35,197 nucleotides of DNA, taken from positions 1 to 35,197 of the forward strand of contig CADEDG010000018.1 of assembly GCA_902826035.1 (NCBI GenBank). The letters are read 5' to 3'. Source of the stretch: an uncultured Alphaproteobacteria bacterium. Lineage in GTDB: Bacteria; Pseudomonadota; Alphaproteobacteria; Caulobacterales; Aquidulcibacteraceae. Both the position numbers and the translations under genes were made by a program. Positions 6,578 through 15,025 of the stretch are shown piece by piece. The first letter of the stretch is position 1. Every line of letters begins with the position of its first letter. The notes beneath the pieces were generated by a model. The model saw only the letters and a list, made by a program, of their open reading frames with translations. It ran no database searches and had not been told where the DNA came from.

Positions 6578-8923
6578 CTATTCCGCGCCTTGGCCCGCGT
6601 GACCTCGCGCCGCGACTATCTGCGTACGCGCAGATGGGGGCGCGCTCAGTTCGCCAGCGCTGGGCGCCAGCTCTGGGGACCGTCCTTGTTGTACGGCTGG
6701 TGCCGGCGCTGGCCCGGCGGGCAGATGCAATCCCTCCACGGCATGATCGCGGACGCCGGCAAACGGCGACTGCCATGGGTACATCGTGTACACTTGGGTG
6801 CCGCGGTGGCGAAACGCGCGGTTTACCGAATTGGTCATCGCGCTTGTGAGCGCCGTCATGTCGTCGGCGTCGCGAATAATGTACGGCGTCACCAGGATCA
6901 CAAGTTCCGTTTTGTCGCCGTTGACGCTGTCATTGCGGAACACCGAGCCGAGGAAGGGAATATCTTTCAAACCCGGGACGCCACCTTGTTCGCGGGTGTA
7001 ATTGTCCTGCATGAGCCCGCCGATGACGGCGGTCATGCCTTCCTGCAACGACAATTGCGTGGTGACGCTGCGGTTGAGGATCAGCGGGCTGTTGATGTTG
7101 GCGCTGTCGTTCGGCTGCTCGCTCGACACTTCCTGGTAGAGTTCGATATCGATGCGCCCGTCGCCATACACGGTCGGGCGCACGTTCAGAATGATGCCCG
7201 TCTGCCGGTATTGCACGGTCTGTAGAACGTCGGTATCGCCGCCGCTCTGGCTGTTAGAAGCGCGCTGCGAAGTGATGACCGGAACATCGGTGCCTACCAC
7301 AAATTCTGCCGGAGCGCCCGAACGCGTAACAATCCTGGGCGTAGACAGAATGTTGATATTGCGATTGTTCGCGAACGCGTTGAACGCGGCCTCCACAGTG
7401 CCGCGCGAGAACACGTGCGTCGCGCTCACGCCCAAACCACCGGGCTGACGCACAGTGCCGCCTGCTGTTGTGGCGGTGAAGTCGGTTGAACCGCCGAGAC
7501 GCTCCAATGTCCACTCAAAGCCGAACTGAGTTTCGTCGGTAAGCGTCACCTCAGCCACCGTCAGTTCGATCATGACCTGCTGCGGCGGCACATCAATTTG
7601 CTCTAGCAGGATACGCAGGCGCTCAAAGTCACTTGGCGTTCCGCGGTACAGGAGCCGATTGCCACTCGGATCGATGGTCAGGCCGCCGGCGGTGGTGGGA
7701 GCACCCGTGGATTGCGCCGGACGGGCGCCGATGCGCTCACCATTGATGCGGCGCACCGCCACTTCGGGCGGATTTTGCGCCGGCGCCGAGTTTGCCTCCG
7801 CGCCGTTGGCTTGCGTGACCAATTGCCCCAATTGTTCGGCGCTCGCGAAGCGGGCGTTGTAGACGAACAAGCCTTCGCCACTGCCCATAGCGGAGGCGCG
7901 GTCCAACTGGCTCACCCAATAAAGCGCGCGGTCGAACACGGCTTGGTCATTCGAGAACACCAGCATCTGATTGGTGTTGGGCACCGCCAAAAGGTTGATC
8001 GAACTTGGCCTGCCCTCCACCGGGTTCGAAACCCGGTAACCTTCCGTAGCGAGCACCCGAGTAAGCGCGTCCGCCAATTGGTCGGTTGAAAGGAAAATCG
8101 GCTCCACGCGCGCGATTTGGCCGTTGGCGAAGTGCGGGCGGTCAAGCTCGGCGACCACCGCCGCAGCGGCCGCCACTTCGCGCGCGCTGCCGCTGATCAA
8201 CAACGTGTTCGTTTCCGGCTGCGGCGTAAACCGCACAGCGCCGCGGTTCGGGTAGGCCTGATCCAACAACCCGACCAAGGAGGCTACATCGAGCGTTGAT
8301 ACCGAGAAGAACTGCATTACCGGCCGCGAGCCATTCGGCGTCTCCGGCAGAGCGCGGCTTCGGATGAACACGGGCGACTGACCGCTCAACACAGCGTCTT
8401 GGAGCACGCGAACGCTGCCGTTCTCGATCACCACGGCGACGCCGTATTGTTGCAACGCCGCCTGCGCCATGGCGAAGAATTGCCGGTTCGAAATTGTCGA
8501 GGGACCCCGCAGCGCGATCATTTCGCGCCGCTGCGCCACGCCTGGCCCGGTTGAGTACGGAACCTGTAGAACGCCGCCAAACACGGTGTCGATGAATTGC
8601 GGCAGCGGCTGGGGCGGCAACGCCACCTGCACGTCTCGCTCGGACAACAATTGTTCGACCTGTGCGAGTGTCGCGCCGGAATATGTCTCGGTTGTCGGCG
8701 TGGGCGTGGCTTGATTGCCGCCGCTCAGAACCTCGACCGCCGCTGACGGTCGTTGCCCTGATGCTGGACGGTACTCGGCAGCGTCTCTATTTTCACGCGG
8801 CCCCGCACTGACAGGCACACGCAACGCAGGAAATGAAGCGCAACCGCCCAACGTGGCGAGCGCTGCGACGCTAACGATAAATGGCGAAGGCCTCGCGGTG
8901 GTCGGCGTATAAATCTTTCGCAC
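6578..8923 (-). CDS. gspD: Type II secretion outer-membrane secretin GspD
   Basis: The secretin that forms the outer-membrane channel of the type II secretion system. The order is: lipoprotein signal peptide with lipobox LGGC, N0 domain (from about residue 100, PLPQFIDTVFGGVLQ), repeated N1-N3 ring domains, and a secretin core with the conserved end FLGSVFRNDSVNGDKTEL followed by VILVTPYII. A proline- and serine-rich tail closes it. Two starts compete. The GTG at 8923 has GGGGGAC upstream and puts the lipobox at about residue 27 (781 residues). The GTG at 9010 overlaps the gspC stop (GTGA), has AGAAGG upstream, and gives 810 residues but an unusually long n-region. I prefer 8923 because of the lipobox. 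It is the last gene of the minus-strand gsp arm. Confidence 0.93.
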   Translation of the reverse strand: MRKIYTPTTARPSPFIVSVAALATLGGCASFPALRVPVSAGPRENRDAAEYRPASGQRPSAAVEVLSGGNQATPTPTTETYSGATLAQVEQLLSERDVQVALPPQPLPQFIDTVFGGVLQVPYSTGPGVAQRREMIALRGPSTISNRQFFAMAQAALQQYGVAVVIENGSVRVLQDAVLSGQSPVFIRSRALPETPNGSRPVMQFFSVSTLDVASLVGLLDQAYPNRGAVRFTPQPETNTLLISGSAREVAAAAAVVAELDRPHFANGQIARVEPIFLSTDQLADALTRVLATEGYRVSNPVEGRPSSINLLAVPNTNQMLVFSNDQAVFDRALYWVSQLDRASAMGSGEGLFVYNARFASAEQLGQLVTQANGAEANSAPAQNPPEVAVRRINGERIGARPAQSTGAPTTAGGLTIDPSGNRLLYRGTPSDFERLRILLEQIDVPPQQVMIELTVAEVTLTDETQFGFEWTLERLGGSTDFTATTAGGTVRQPGGLGVSATHVFSRGTVEAAFNAFANNRNINILSTPRIVTRSGAPAEFVVGTDVPVITSQRASNSQSGGDTDVLQTVQYRQTGIILNVRPTVYGDGRIDIELYQEVSSEQPNDSANINSPLILNRSVTTQLSLQEGMTAVIGGLMQDNYTREQGGVPGLKDIPFLGSVFRNDSVNGDKTELVILVTPYIIRDADDMTALTSAMTNSVNRAFRHRGTQVYTMYPWQSPFAGVRDHAVEGLHLPAGPAPAPAVQQGRSPELAPSAGELSAPPSARTQIVAARGHAGQGAE

Positions 8924-9006
8924 GGACTTGTCCCCCGCATTAACTCTAGCCCAGCATTGCGCCACGCGCGAGAAAAATCCTGCAAGTATCGTGCTGGGGC
9001 GTTTGT

Positions 9007-9474
9007 TCACTGCGGTGCACCTTCTTCAGGCGGCGCAGCGTAAACATCGACCTGACGTGTTTCTGTGCGCCTGCGCAATTCCACGGTTTGATTTCCGATC
9101 TCGGAGACCCGCCACCCATCACGATATTCCCCTCCACGGTGTATCGACCGGCGACCGCTCGCCTGGTTCCAATCGACGACCCAGACAATCGCACCGGACG
9201 GCGTGTTCTCGATAGCGGTAAGCTCGCGGCGGAAGGTAACTGCGATGTCCGGTGGCGGTGGGGCCTGCGGAATCTCCACCGGTGGAGGCGCAGCGAAATT
9301 GACGGTCACCAAACGCTCTGCCGCTTTGGCGGCGATCGCGCCGCCATGCACTGGCGCCAAAGTATGGGCGTCAGCCCGCGGCGCAACGGCGCGTGGCGGC
9401 GTGGCGGTGAGCGCACCAACTACTGCACCCCCCGCCAGACTTGCCGCCAACATGTACAGATTGCGCCGGATCAT
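9007..9474 (-). CDS. gspC: GspC-like type II secretion protein (short, homology-region domain only)
   Basis: A 155-residue inner-membrane protein with an N-terminal transmembrane segment (about 7-24), a Pro/Ala-rich linker, and a C-terminal beta-rich domain (about 85-147) whose pattern IHRGGEYRDGWRVSEIG then TVELRRR resembles the HR domain of GspC, which binds the N0 domain of GspD. It has no PDZ or coiled-coil domain, so it is about half the usual GspC length. Its ATG overlaps the gspM stop (ATGA), and its stop overlaps a possible gspD start (GTGA). Position between gspM and gspD supports the assignment; similarity itself is weak and was judged by eye. Confidence 0.7.
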   Translation of the reverse strand: MIRRNLYMLAASLAGGAVVGALTATPPRAVAPRADAHTLAPVHGGAIAAKAAERLVTVNFAAPPPVEIPQAPPPPDIAVTFRRELTAIENTPSGAIVWVVDWNQASGRRSIHRGGEYRDGWRVSEIGNQTVELRRRTETRQVDVYAAPPEEGAPQ

Positions 9475-10034
9475 TGGCGTTCCTCCTGCACAAAGGCAAC
9501 GCGAACACCGACATTCATAGTCTGAGGCGGGCCGACCGCGACCTCCACCGACATGACGGTAAAACTTAACTCGGAATTCTCGAGCGCCCGCAGTAGATTG
9601 ACGAACGATTGCCAGTCAAAATCCGCGCTGAGCGTTAGATTGATGGCGCTTAGCCGGCTTGCGTTTTCTTCGACGTCGGCAGCCGCGACCGACACGCTTG
9701 TAAGACCGGCGCCGATGGCTAGAGTCTCGAGCTGGGTGCTCGCTTCGGCGCGTGCGACGCCGGCGGACGGTTCAACCACAGACCAGCGCCATACCTTGCC
9801 GGCGGCCAAGGCCACCTCTTCCTGGAACGCCTTTTCGTCGGCGCGCGCTGAGGTGGCTTCCGCAATAGCGCGCGCACGCGCGCCTGCTTCCGCCTCCGCG
9901 CGGGCGTTCACCGCCCAGTCGAAAGAATTAAGCGCCAACGCGATGGCCGCGAACATCGCCAACAACGCCAAGCCAACGCGCTCACGCGCGGTCAGAGCGC
10001 TCAGTTTCGCAAGTGCGGCCAAAAGCCAGTTCAC
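9471..10034 (-). CDS. gspM: Type II secretion inner-membrane protein GspM
   Basis: This 187-residue bitopic protein has a short cytoplasmic start, a transmembrane helix at about 19-37 (ERVGLALLAMFAAIALAL), an Ala/Glu-rich coiled-coil stretch, and a small periplasmic ferredoxin-like domain (from about 100). This is the layout of GspM, which pairs with GspL in the inner-membrane platform. The start is a GTG overlapping the gspL stop (GTGA), and its own stop overlaps the gspC ATG. Recognition rests mostly on gene order and architecture, as GspM diverges quickly. Confidence 0.82.
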   Translation of the reverse strand: MNWLLAALAKLSALTARERVGLALLAMFAAIALALNSFDWAVNARAEAEAGARARAIAEATSARADEKAFQEEVALAAGKVWRWSVVEPSAGVARAEASTQLETLAIGAGLTSVSVAAADVEENASRLSAINLTLSADFDWQSFVNLLRALENSELSFTVMSVEVAVGPPQTMNVGVRVAFVQEERQ

Positions 10035-11032
10035 GGCCGCGCCTCGCAGCTGAACGAAGCCGATACTTCGACCCCGCCCTCACGGAATACAGGCTCAACG
10101 CTGCAAAGCCCCGGCGTGTTCTCGATCGCGGCGACCACATCGCGCAGAGGGAAGTCGCCAGCCCCACCACGAACGCTCACGCGAAACTGCGTCTGATCCA
10201 CGCTCCACGCCTCAGGAACCAAACCGAACTGGCCGAGCACCGCCATCGCATCCGTCGCCGCGCCCAGCACATCGATACCCTGCGCCGTCGCCTGATATTC
10301 CTGCAGCAAGGCCGTGCGCTCGCGCACACGGCGCAAATCCTGGTCGCGGTTCATACGCGTGTCGATTGCATGCGCCGCGGCGCGGTTGGCGTTGGCGGCA
10401 CCCTGGTAGCGCCAAGCCTGTGCGGCAAAGAAGGCCGCAAGTGCTACCGCGCAAATTCCCGCCGTAACCAGCGCCGTTTCAGCGTCACCCAATGTCAAAG
10501 GCGCCTTGATCTGGCTTCGGCGCCAATTCCCGCCCCAACTAAGCCGCGCCTCTTCCGGCGTGGGCGGCATCTCCGGCGGGGGAGCTGCCGGCGCCTCCAG
10601 CCCAAGCGCGAACGCTGTCCATTGCTCGCGGGTGAATTCAGCGCGCCGCCAGCTAGAACCCAAGAGCGCGCCAGCCTCCCAGTACTGGGCCTCAAAGCCC
10701 TCTTCGCAATTGATTATTCGCCAGCCTTCGCCAGCAGCGCGCAGTACGGTTTCCGGCGCCGCCTCGCGTGGCGGCTTGCCGCCGCATGCAGCAGCAACCC
10801 TAGCCTCGTCCCACCACCACACGCCGACGCCGAGCGGCGTACGCATGAGCAATGAACCGCTTCGCTCGAACGGCGCGTGCGCCTGCGCGAACGTACGCGC
10901 CGCACTGGCCAATCGCCCCCCCCGCAAGCCAACCGGGGGACGGAAAAACTTGTACCGGCAGAGCGCTCGGCTCAGCACCAGAGCCTCTCCGCTACGCCTG
11001 CCAGGTGCGGCGGTCTCCGCTTCAAGAAGCAT
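10031..11032 (-). CDS. gspL: Type II secretion protein GspL
   Basis: A 333-residue protein with a cytoplasmic part (about 1-215; the actin-like domain that docks GspE in relatives), one transmembrane helix (about 229-250, LVTAGICAVALAAFFAAQAW), and a periplasmic region with a helical stretch followed by a small ferredoxin-like domain similar in plan to GspM. I chose the ATG at 11032 (MLLEAETAAPG), which overlaps the gspK end by 11 bp; the frame is open further upstream to 11191, but that would lie inside gspK. The cytoplasmic domain is shorter than the usual 230-250 residues and poorly conserved to the eye. Confidence 0.83.
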   Translation of the reverse strand: MLLEAETAAPGRRSGEALVLSRALCRYKFFRPPVGLRGGRLASAARTFAQAHAPFERSGSLLMRTPLGVGVWWWDEARVAAACGGKPPREAAPETVLRAAGEGWRIINCEEGFEAQYWEAGALLGSSWRRAEFTREQWTAFALGLEAPAAPPPEMPPTPEEARLSWGGNWRRSQIKAPLTLGDAETALVTAGICAVALAAFFAAQAWRYQGAANANRAAAHAIDTRMNRDQDLRRVRERTALLQEYQATAQGIDVLGAATDAMAVLGQFGLVPEAWSVDQTQFRVSVRGGAGDFPLRDVVAAIENTPGLCSVEPVFREGGVEVSASFSCEARP

Positions 11033-12074
11033 TGATGGCGCCGCTGAGCGGAAGAGGCTCGACATTGATCTCCGCATCCTGTTCGAGCGCCGGGCGTTGG
11101 CGCACTTCGCGCCAATAGAACGGCCGTTCCGCCTCGGCGCCCGCAAGAACCAACTGGCTCTCAATTTCGCGTCGCACCCGATCGCGCTCAATAAACCCGA
11201 CGATTAACCGGAACGTTGTGCCCGGCTGACCCGCAAGAACCACGCCACCCGCACTGGTGTTAACCCCATCGACCGCCTCCGACACGCCTTCTCTTCCGCT
11301 CTGCTCGCGTTGGCGCACAAGCGCCGCCGCCCTCTGCCGGTCGCCCAGCACTGCTGTCAACACTTCCACTGGCGCGGTGTTTATGTTGACGCCAGCGCCC
11401 CCTCGCGCGGCGTTGCTCCATCGCCAAATCCGTTCCCGCTGCGTTTGGTCGATGCTGTCGCCCCAACCGAACGCGCTGAGAGCGCTCCAGCGATTTGGCA
11501 GAGATTGGTTTAGCGGCGCCGCCATTCCCGAGCGCCGGTAAACCTCGCCCTCTGCGCCGTGCAGGCGCGTGAACTCGTCCGCATCGACAAAATCGCCAAG
11601 GCTAGCAGCCAGCCGCACGGCCAATGGAGCCGCCACTCCCGCCTCGGTCAAAAGCGCGCTCAGACTGCGGTCGTCGCCGGAATTGAGGTCTAGCAGGCCG
11701 TTTTCGTCCTGCAACGCTGTCAGCACAAGGAGGCCATCCTGGCGCCAGGCTTCATAGAAGCGGCCATCGAGCCTCAGTTCACGCGCCGCAGAGCCCCGCC
11801 CGCGCCGCATGACAGCGTTGGCGACGCCCGCGCGATCGCCGCCGACATTGATGGAGCGCGGGCCGATCGGCTCGGTCATCAACAGGAACGCGGTCTGTGC
11901 AGCGAGGCTGTGGGCGAAACGCGCGTGACTTGCCTCACTTTGCTGTCGTCGCAGCGCCGGACTGAGCTGCGCCTGTGCTCCGACCGCGCTGAGAAGCACA
12001 ACTGACATGATGGTTAACACCATCAACACCAGCAACAGCACATACCCACCCGAGGAACGTGACTGTACACTCAT
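11022..12074 (-). CDS. gspK: Minor pseudopilin GspK
   Basis: A 350-residue protein, the large minor pseudopilin that caps the type II pseudopilus. The N-terminus has a short prepilin leader ending SSGG, then a hydrophobic helix (YVLLLVLMVLTIMSVVLL). As in other GspK proteins there is no Glu at position +5. The large globular part includes ALQDENGLLDLNSGD and a helix-hairpin-helix-like segment typical of GspK (INTAPVEVLTAVLGDRQRA). The ATG at 12074 overlaps the gspJ stop (ATGA). A longer in-frame start to 12131 exists but would place the leader too far in. Confidence 0.92.
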   Translation of the reverse strand: MSVQSRSSGGYVLLLVLMVLTIMSVVLLSAVGAQAQLSPALRRQQSEASHARFAHSLAAQTAFLLMTEPIGPRSINVGGDRAGVANAVMRRGRGSAARELRLDGRFYEAWRQDGLLVLTALQDENGLLDLNSGDDRSLSALLTEAGVAAPLAVRLAASLGDFVDADEFTRLHGAEGEVYRRSGMAAPLNQSLPNRWSALSAFGWGDSIDQTQRERIWRWSNAARGGAGVNINTAPVEVLTAVLGDRQRAAALVRQREQSGREGVSEAVDGVNTSAGGVVLAGQPGTTFRLIVGFIERDRVRREIESQLVLAGAEAERPFYWREVRQRPALEQDAEINVEPLPLSGAINAS

Positions 12075-12670
12075 TGCCGGCCATCCTGTTCCAGGCGTGC
12101 GGGCTCGCGCCAGCCAGCCGACGCAATCCAAACGCCTTCGCCATCGCCAAGTTCAAGCCTAACCAGCGGCGGCGTATAGCTTGCAGGCGCAGCACCGTTC
12201 AGCGGGGCTTCGCTAAAACTCCCCGTCCACCCAGAGCCGACACTATAGCTGAAGCGGGCGTTGCCGTCCGGCCAGCGCAGCAATTCGCGGCGCCCAGCTC
12301 CTTCGCAAACCAACGCGCCCCCCGGAGCCAAGTCGACCACGCTCAAGCGCACCGTCACCGGCGCTCCCGGCCCAACGCACGCAGTAAGCGCCGCCGGGCT
12401 GGCGGCGAAAATCAACGAGGACTGGTCGCCGGCAAACCGCACGCGCTGATCCTGCACCGCGGACGCCAGCAACGAACGAAATTCCGACTCGGCGTTAACC
12501 AAGTCAGCGGTGGCGATCGCATGTTTGAGGCGGCCGAAATTCCGTAAGCCTACGCTCGACATCATCGGCAGCAGCAGAAGCGCCATCATCGTCGTCAGGG
12601 TGACGACGATCAGCGCTTCAATAAGGCTCAGCCCGCGCTCGCTCGCGCGCGCGTCACGGCCCAGCGCCAT
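12071..12670 (-). CDS. gspJ: Minor pseudopilin GspJ
   Basis: A 199-residue minor pseudopilin. The leader ends SERG, and the mature protein starts LSLIEALIVVTLTTMMALLLLP with the conserved Glu at +5, which is processed by the prepilin peptidase. The rest is the moderately sized globular domain expected of GspJ. The ATG at 12670 has GAGGCGG about 9 nt upstream; an in-frame TTG at 12688 is less likely. It overlaps the gspG end by 17 bp and the gspK start by 4 bp. Distinguishing GspJ from GspH rests on length and the position just before gspK. Confidence 0.82.
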   Translation of the reverse strand: MALGRDARASERGLSLIEALIVVTLTTMMALLLLPMMSSVGLRNFGRLKHAIATADLVNAESEFRSLLASAVQDQRVRFAGDQSSLIFAASPAALTACVGPGAPVTVRLSVVDLAPGGALVCEGAGRRELLRWPDGNARFSYSVGSGWTGSFSEAPLNGAAPASYTPPLVRLELGDGEGVWIASAGWREPARLEQDGRQ

Positions 12671-13139
12671 GGGGGATGTCCGCCTCAAGCCCTGTTCCGC
12701 CCTCCTTGCCGTCGGCGCCTAAGCTCAAAATGCGCGGGCGGTCGATGCCTGACGGCGCCGGTTCATAGAGATATTTTGCGCCCCATGGGTCGGCGGGCAC
12801 GGTCGCACTCAGGTAAGGTCCTTGCCATACCGCACGGTCAGCTTCGGCAGCAGGCGGGGACACCAACAATTCGAGCCCCTCTTGCGCTGTAGGATACCGT
12901 TGCAAGTCGATGCGCATCTCGTCGAGCGCCGCTGCTAACGTCTCAATCTGGATCTGCGCGGCCTTCACCTTTGAACGATCAAGCTGCGCCATCAGACGCG
13001 GGCCGACAAGCGCCGCGATAAGCGCAATAATAGTAAGCACGATCAACACTTCCAGCAGGCTATACCCTGCCTCACGCCGCCGCCGTGCGTTCCACGACTT
13101 GTTAACCGGCCTGACCCATCTCAACCGCGCGCGTTTCAT
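12654..13139 (-). CDS. gspG: Major pseudopilin GspG
   Basis: A 161-residue major pseudopilin, the main subunit of the type II pseudopilus. The prepilin site is REAG followed by YSLLEVLIVLTIIALIAALVGP, with Glu at +5. The globular domain has the family's hallmark order: ALDEMRIDLQRYPTAQEGL, then WQGPYL, then DPWGAKYLYE and ILSLGADGKEGG. The leader is long (about 24 residues). I chose the ATG at 13139, preceded by AAGGTGG, over an upstream in-frame start at 13226. It is the first gene of the minus-strand arm and is divergent from gspE across 212 bp. Confidence 0.95.
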   Translation of the reverse strand: MKRARLRWVRPVNKSWNARRRREAGYSLLEVLIVLTIIALIAALVGPRLMAQLDRSKVKAAQIQIETLAAALDEMRIDLQRYPTAQEGLELLVSPPAAEADRAVWQGPYLSATVPADPWGAKYLYEPAPSGIDRPRILSLGADGKEGGTGLEADIPHGAGP

Positions 13140-13351
13140 GATCCCACCTTTATCATCGCCGCTGGCCGCCGCGCAAATGGCGCACACCGTGCGGGTGTGT
13201 TGTTCTCCTAATTTCAGCAAGCTCATTAATGCACGAGGTTAATTGGTTGCGGGGCACAAGCACCCCGCCACCTGCGGCGAGAAAACATCGCCAAGCGATT
13301 GCCGCTATTGGCCGCCAGGGCTAGGACCCGCTAGTTTGCCGCTGGGAAGCG
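13140..13351. promoter_or_regulatory. Divergent promoter region between the two gsp arms
   Basis: This 212-bp gap must hold promoters for gspG (minus) and gspE (plus). It contains two small dyads: CACACC (13183-13188) with GGTGTG (13194-13199), and GCGGGG (13249-13254) with CCCCGC (13263-13268). A TTAA-N9-TTAA pair at about 13226-13242 resembles a CtrA box but has the wrong spacing. No clear -35/-10 was found. Confidence 0.4.
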
Positions 13352-15025
13352 ATGGCTATGACCGAAATGAGCCGCCTCGGCCAATTGCTTAAAGATCGGG
13401 GCTTGATCACCGATCAAGACTACGCCGCCGCGGAAGCGCTCCGCCGCGACAAGGGCGGCGCCATGGGCCCGACCTTGGTGCGCATGGGAGCGGTGTCGGA
13501 AGACGCCCTGTTGCAGGTGCTCTCGGAGCAATTGGGTATTCCGTTGCTCAACACAGCTGCCGCGCCGACGGAGGCCGAAGTGCGCGAGACCGCAGCGCAA
13601 TTGGGCGTCCCCATCTCATGGTTGATCGACAATGAAACCATCATTTGGCGCGATCAACATGGTTCGCTTCATGTCGCGGGCCCGCGCGTCCACGACGCAG
13701 CGATCCAGGAAGCCATCGAACAATGGTGCGACGGCCAGGCGCGGCTGTACCTCGCGCGCTCTTCGGCGCTCGAACCGGTGCTACTGGCCTTGCGCGGCTA
13801 TGAGAGCGTGCGCGCCACTGCGCTGGGCGCGGATCGCCTGCTCGAACTCGCCGAAGAGGCGCCCGTTATTGACTTCGTCAATTCCGTACTGAGCGAGGCA
13901 ATGACGAGCCGCGCCAGCGATGTGCATTTCGAGCCGTTTGAGGACAAACTCATCGTCCGTCTGCGGGTGGACGGCGTCCTCACGCAGCGGCGCGTGGTGT
14001 CGCGCGAGATATTCGACGCCGTCGCCTCACGGATCAAATTGCTATCGGGCATGGATATCGCGGAACGGCGTCTCCCGCAGGATGGCCGCCAAAGTGTCCG
14101 CGTTGCTGGACGCGACTTGGACGTGCGTGTCTCGACACTACCTACAACCTGGGGCGAATCCATCGTGGTTCGCCTGCTTGGCAATACGCGCCACATTCCG
14201 GAACTAGACGCCCTGGGGCTCAGCGCGCCGCAGCGAGAAGTGCTGCTTGACGCCATCGCCCAGCCGAACGGCCTAGTGCTGGTGACCGGCCCCACGGGCT
14301 CGGGCAAGACCACAACCGTGTATCGGCTGATTTCGCGACTCAATGATGGCGTCAGAAAGATCGTCACCATCGAAGACCCGGTGGAATTCGATCTCCCCGG
14401 CGTATTGCAGATGAATGTTCGCGCCGACATAAAGCTGGATTTCGCCACCGGCCTGCGTTCGATCCTGCGCCAGGATCCCGACGTGATCTTCGTCGGCGAA
14501 ATTCGCGACGCCGAGACCGCGCGCACGGCGGTACAGGCCGCACTCACCGGCCACCTTGTAATCTCTACGGTCCACACCAATTCCGCCTTCGCGGCGGTTT
14601 CGCGCCTGCTTGACCTCGGCGTTGAGAAATTCCTGCTCGCCGACGTATTGCGCGCCGTGATCGGTCAGCGCTTGGTCCGCACTTTGTGCGCGCGCTGCGC
14701 CACGCCAGATCCGGATCCGACGCACGAAACGCGAGTGCAGACGATGATCCCGCAAGCCCTGCGCGCCAACCCCGCGCAGTTCAGACGCGAACGCGGCTGC
14801 CAAGCATGTGAGAAATCCGGATTCCAGGGCCGGGTCGGCGTCTACGAGGCCGCACGTATCGATGCGGTGCTGCAAGGCGCTATACGCGCGGGCGCCGCTG
14901 AGGCGGAGCTGGCCGCCCGTGCGCGCAACAGCGGTTTTACGACGCTTTTGGAGAACGGCCTGTCTAAGGCACGCGCGGGCGAGACCACCATCATGGAAGC
15001 CCTGCGCGTGCTTGGCGCAACATGA
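13352..15025 (+). CDS. gspE: Type II secretion ATPase GspE
   Basis: A 557-residue hexameric ATPase that drives pseudopilus assembly from the cytoplasm. It has an N-terminal GspE/PilB-type domain (about 1-150), then the core ATPase with Walker A GPTGSGKTTT (about 312-321), the Asp box and Walker B region (QDPDVIFVGEIRD, about 375-387), a conserved His segment (GHLVISTVHTN), and a tetracysteine zinc-binding C-terminal module (CARC about 447 and CQAC about 482). The start ATG at 13352 has GGGAAG close upstream; an ATG at 13358 is an alternative. The stop overlaps the gspF start (ATGA). It opens the plus-strand gsp arm. Confidence 0.96.
   Translation: MAMTEMSRLGQLLKDRGLITDQDYAAAEALRRDKGGAMGPTLVRMGAVSEDALLQVLSEQLGIPLLNTAAAPTEAEVRETAAQLGVPISWLIDNETIIWRDQHGSLHVAGPRVHDAAIQEAIEQWCDGQARLYLARSSALEPVLLALRGYESVRATALGADRLLELAEEAPVIDFVNSVLSEAMTSRASDVHFEPFEDKLIVRLRVDGVLTQRRVVSREIFDAVASRIKLLSGMDIAERRLPQDGRQSVRVAGRDLDVRVSTLPTTWGESIVVRLLGNTRHIPELDALGLSAPQREVLLDAIAQPNGLVLVTGPTGSGKTTTVYRLISRLNDGVRKIVTIEDPVEFDLPGVLQMNVRADIKLDFATGLRSILRQDPDVIFVGEIRDAETARTAVQAALTGHLVISTVHTNSAFAAVSRLLDLGVEKFLLADVLRAVIGQRLVRTLCARCATPDPDPTHETRVQTMIPQALRANPAQFRRERGCQACEKSGFQGRVGVYEAARIDAVLQGAIRAGAAEAELAARARNSGFTTLLENGLSKARAGETTIMEALRVLGAT

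Noticed and set aside
13226..13242. TTAA-N9-TTAA resembling a CtrA binding site
   Set aside because: The CtrA full site needs a 7-nt spacer; here it is 9.
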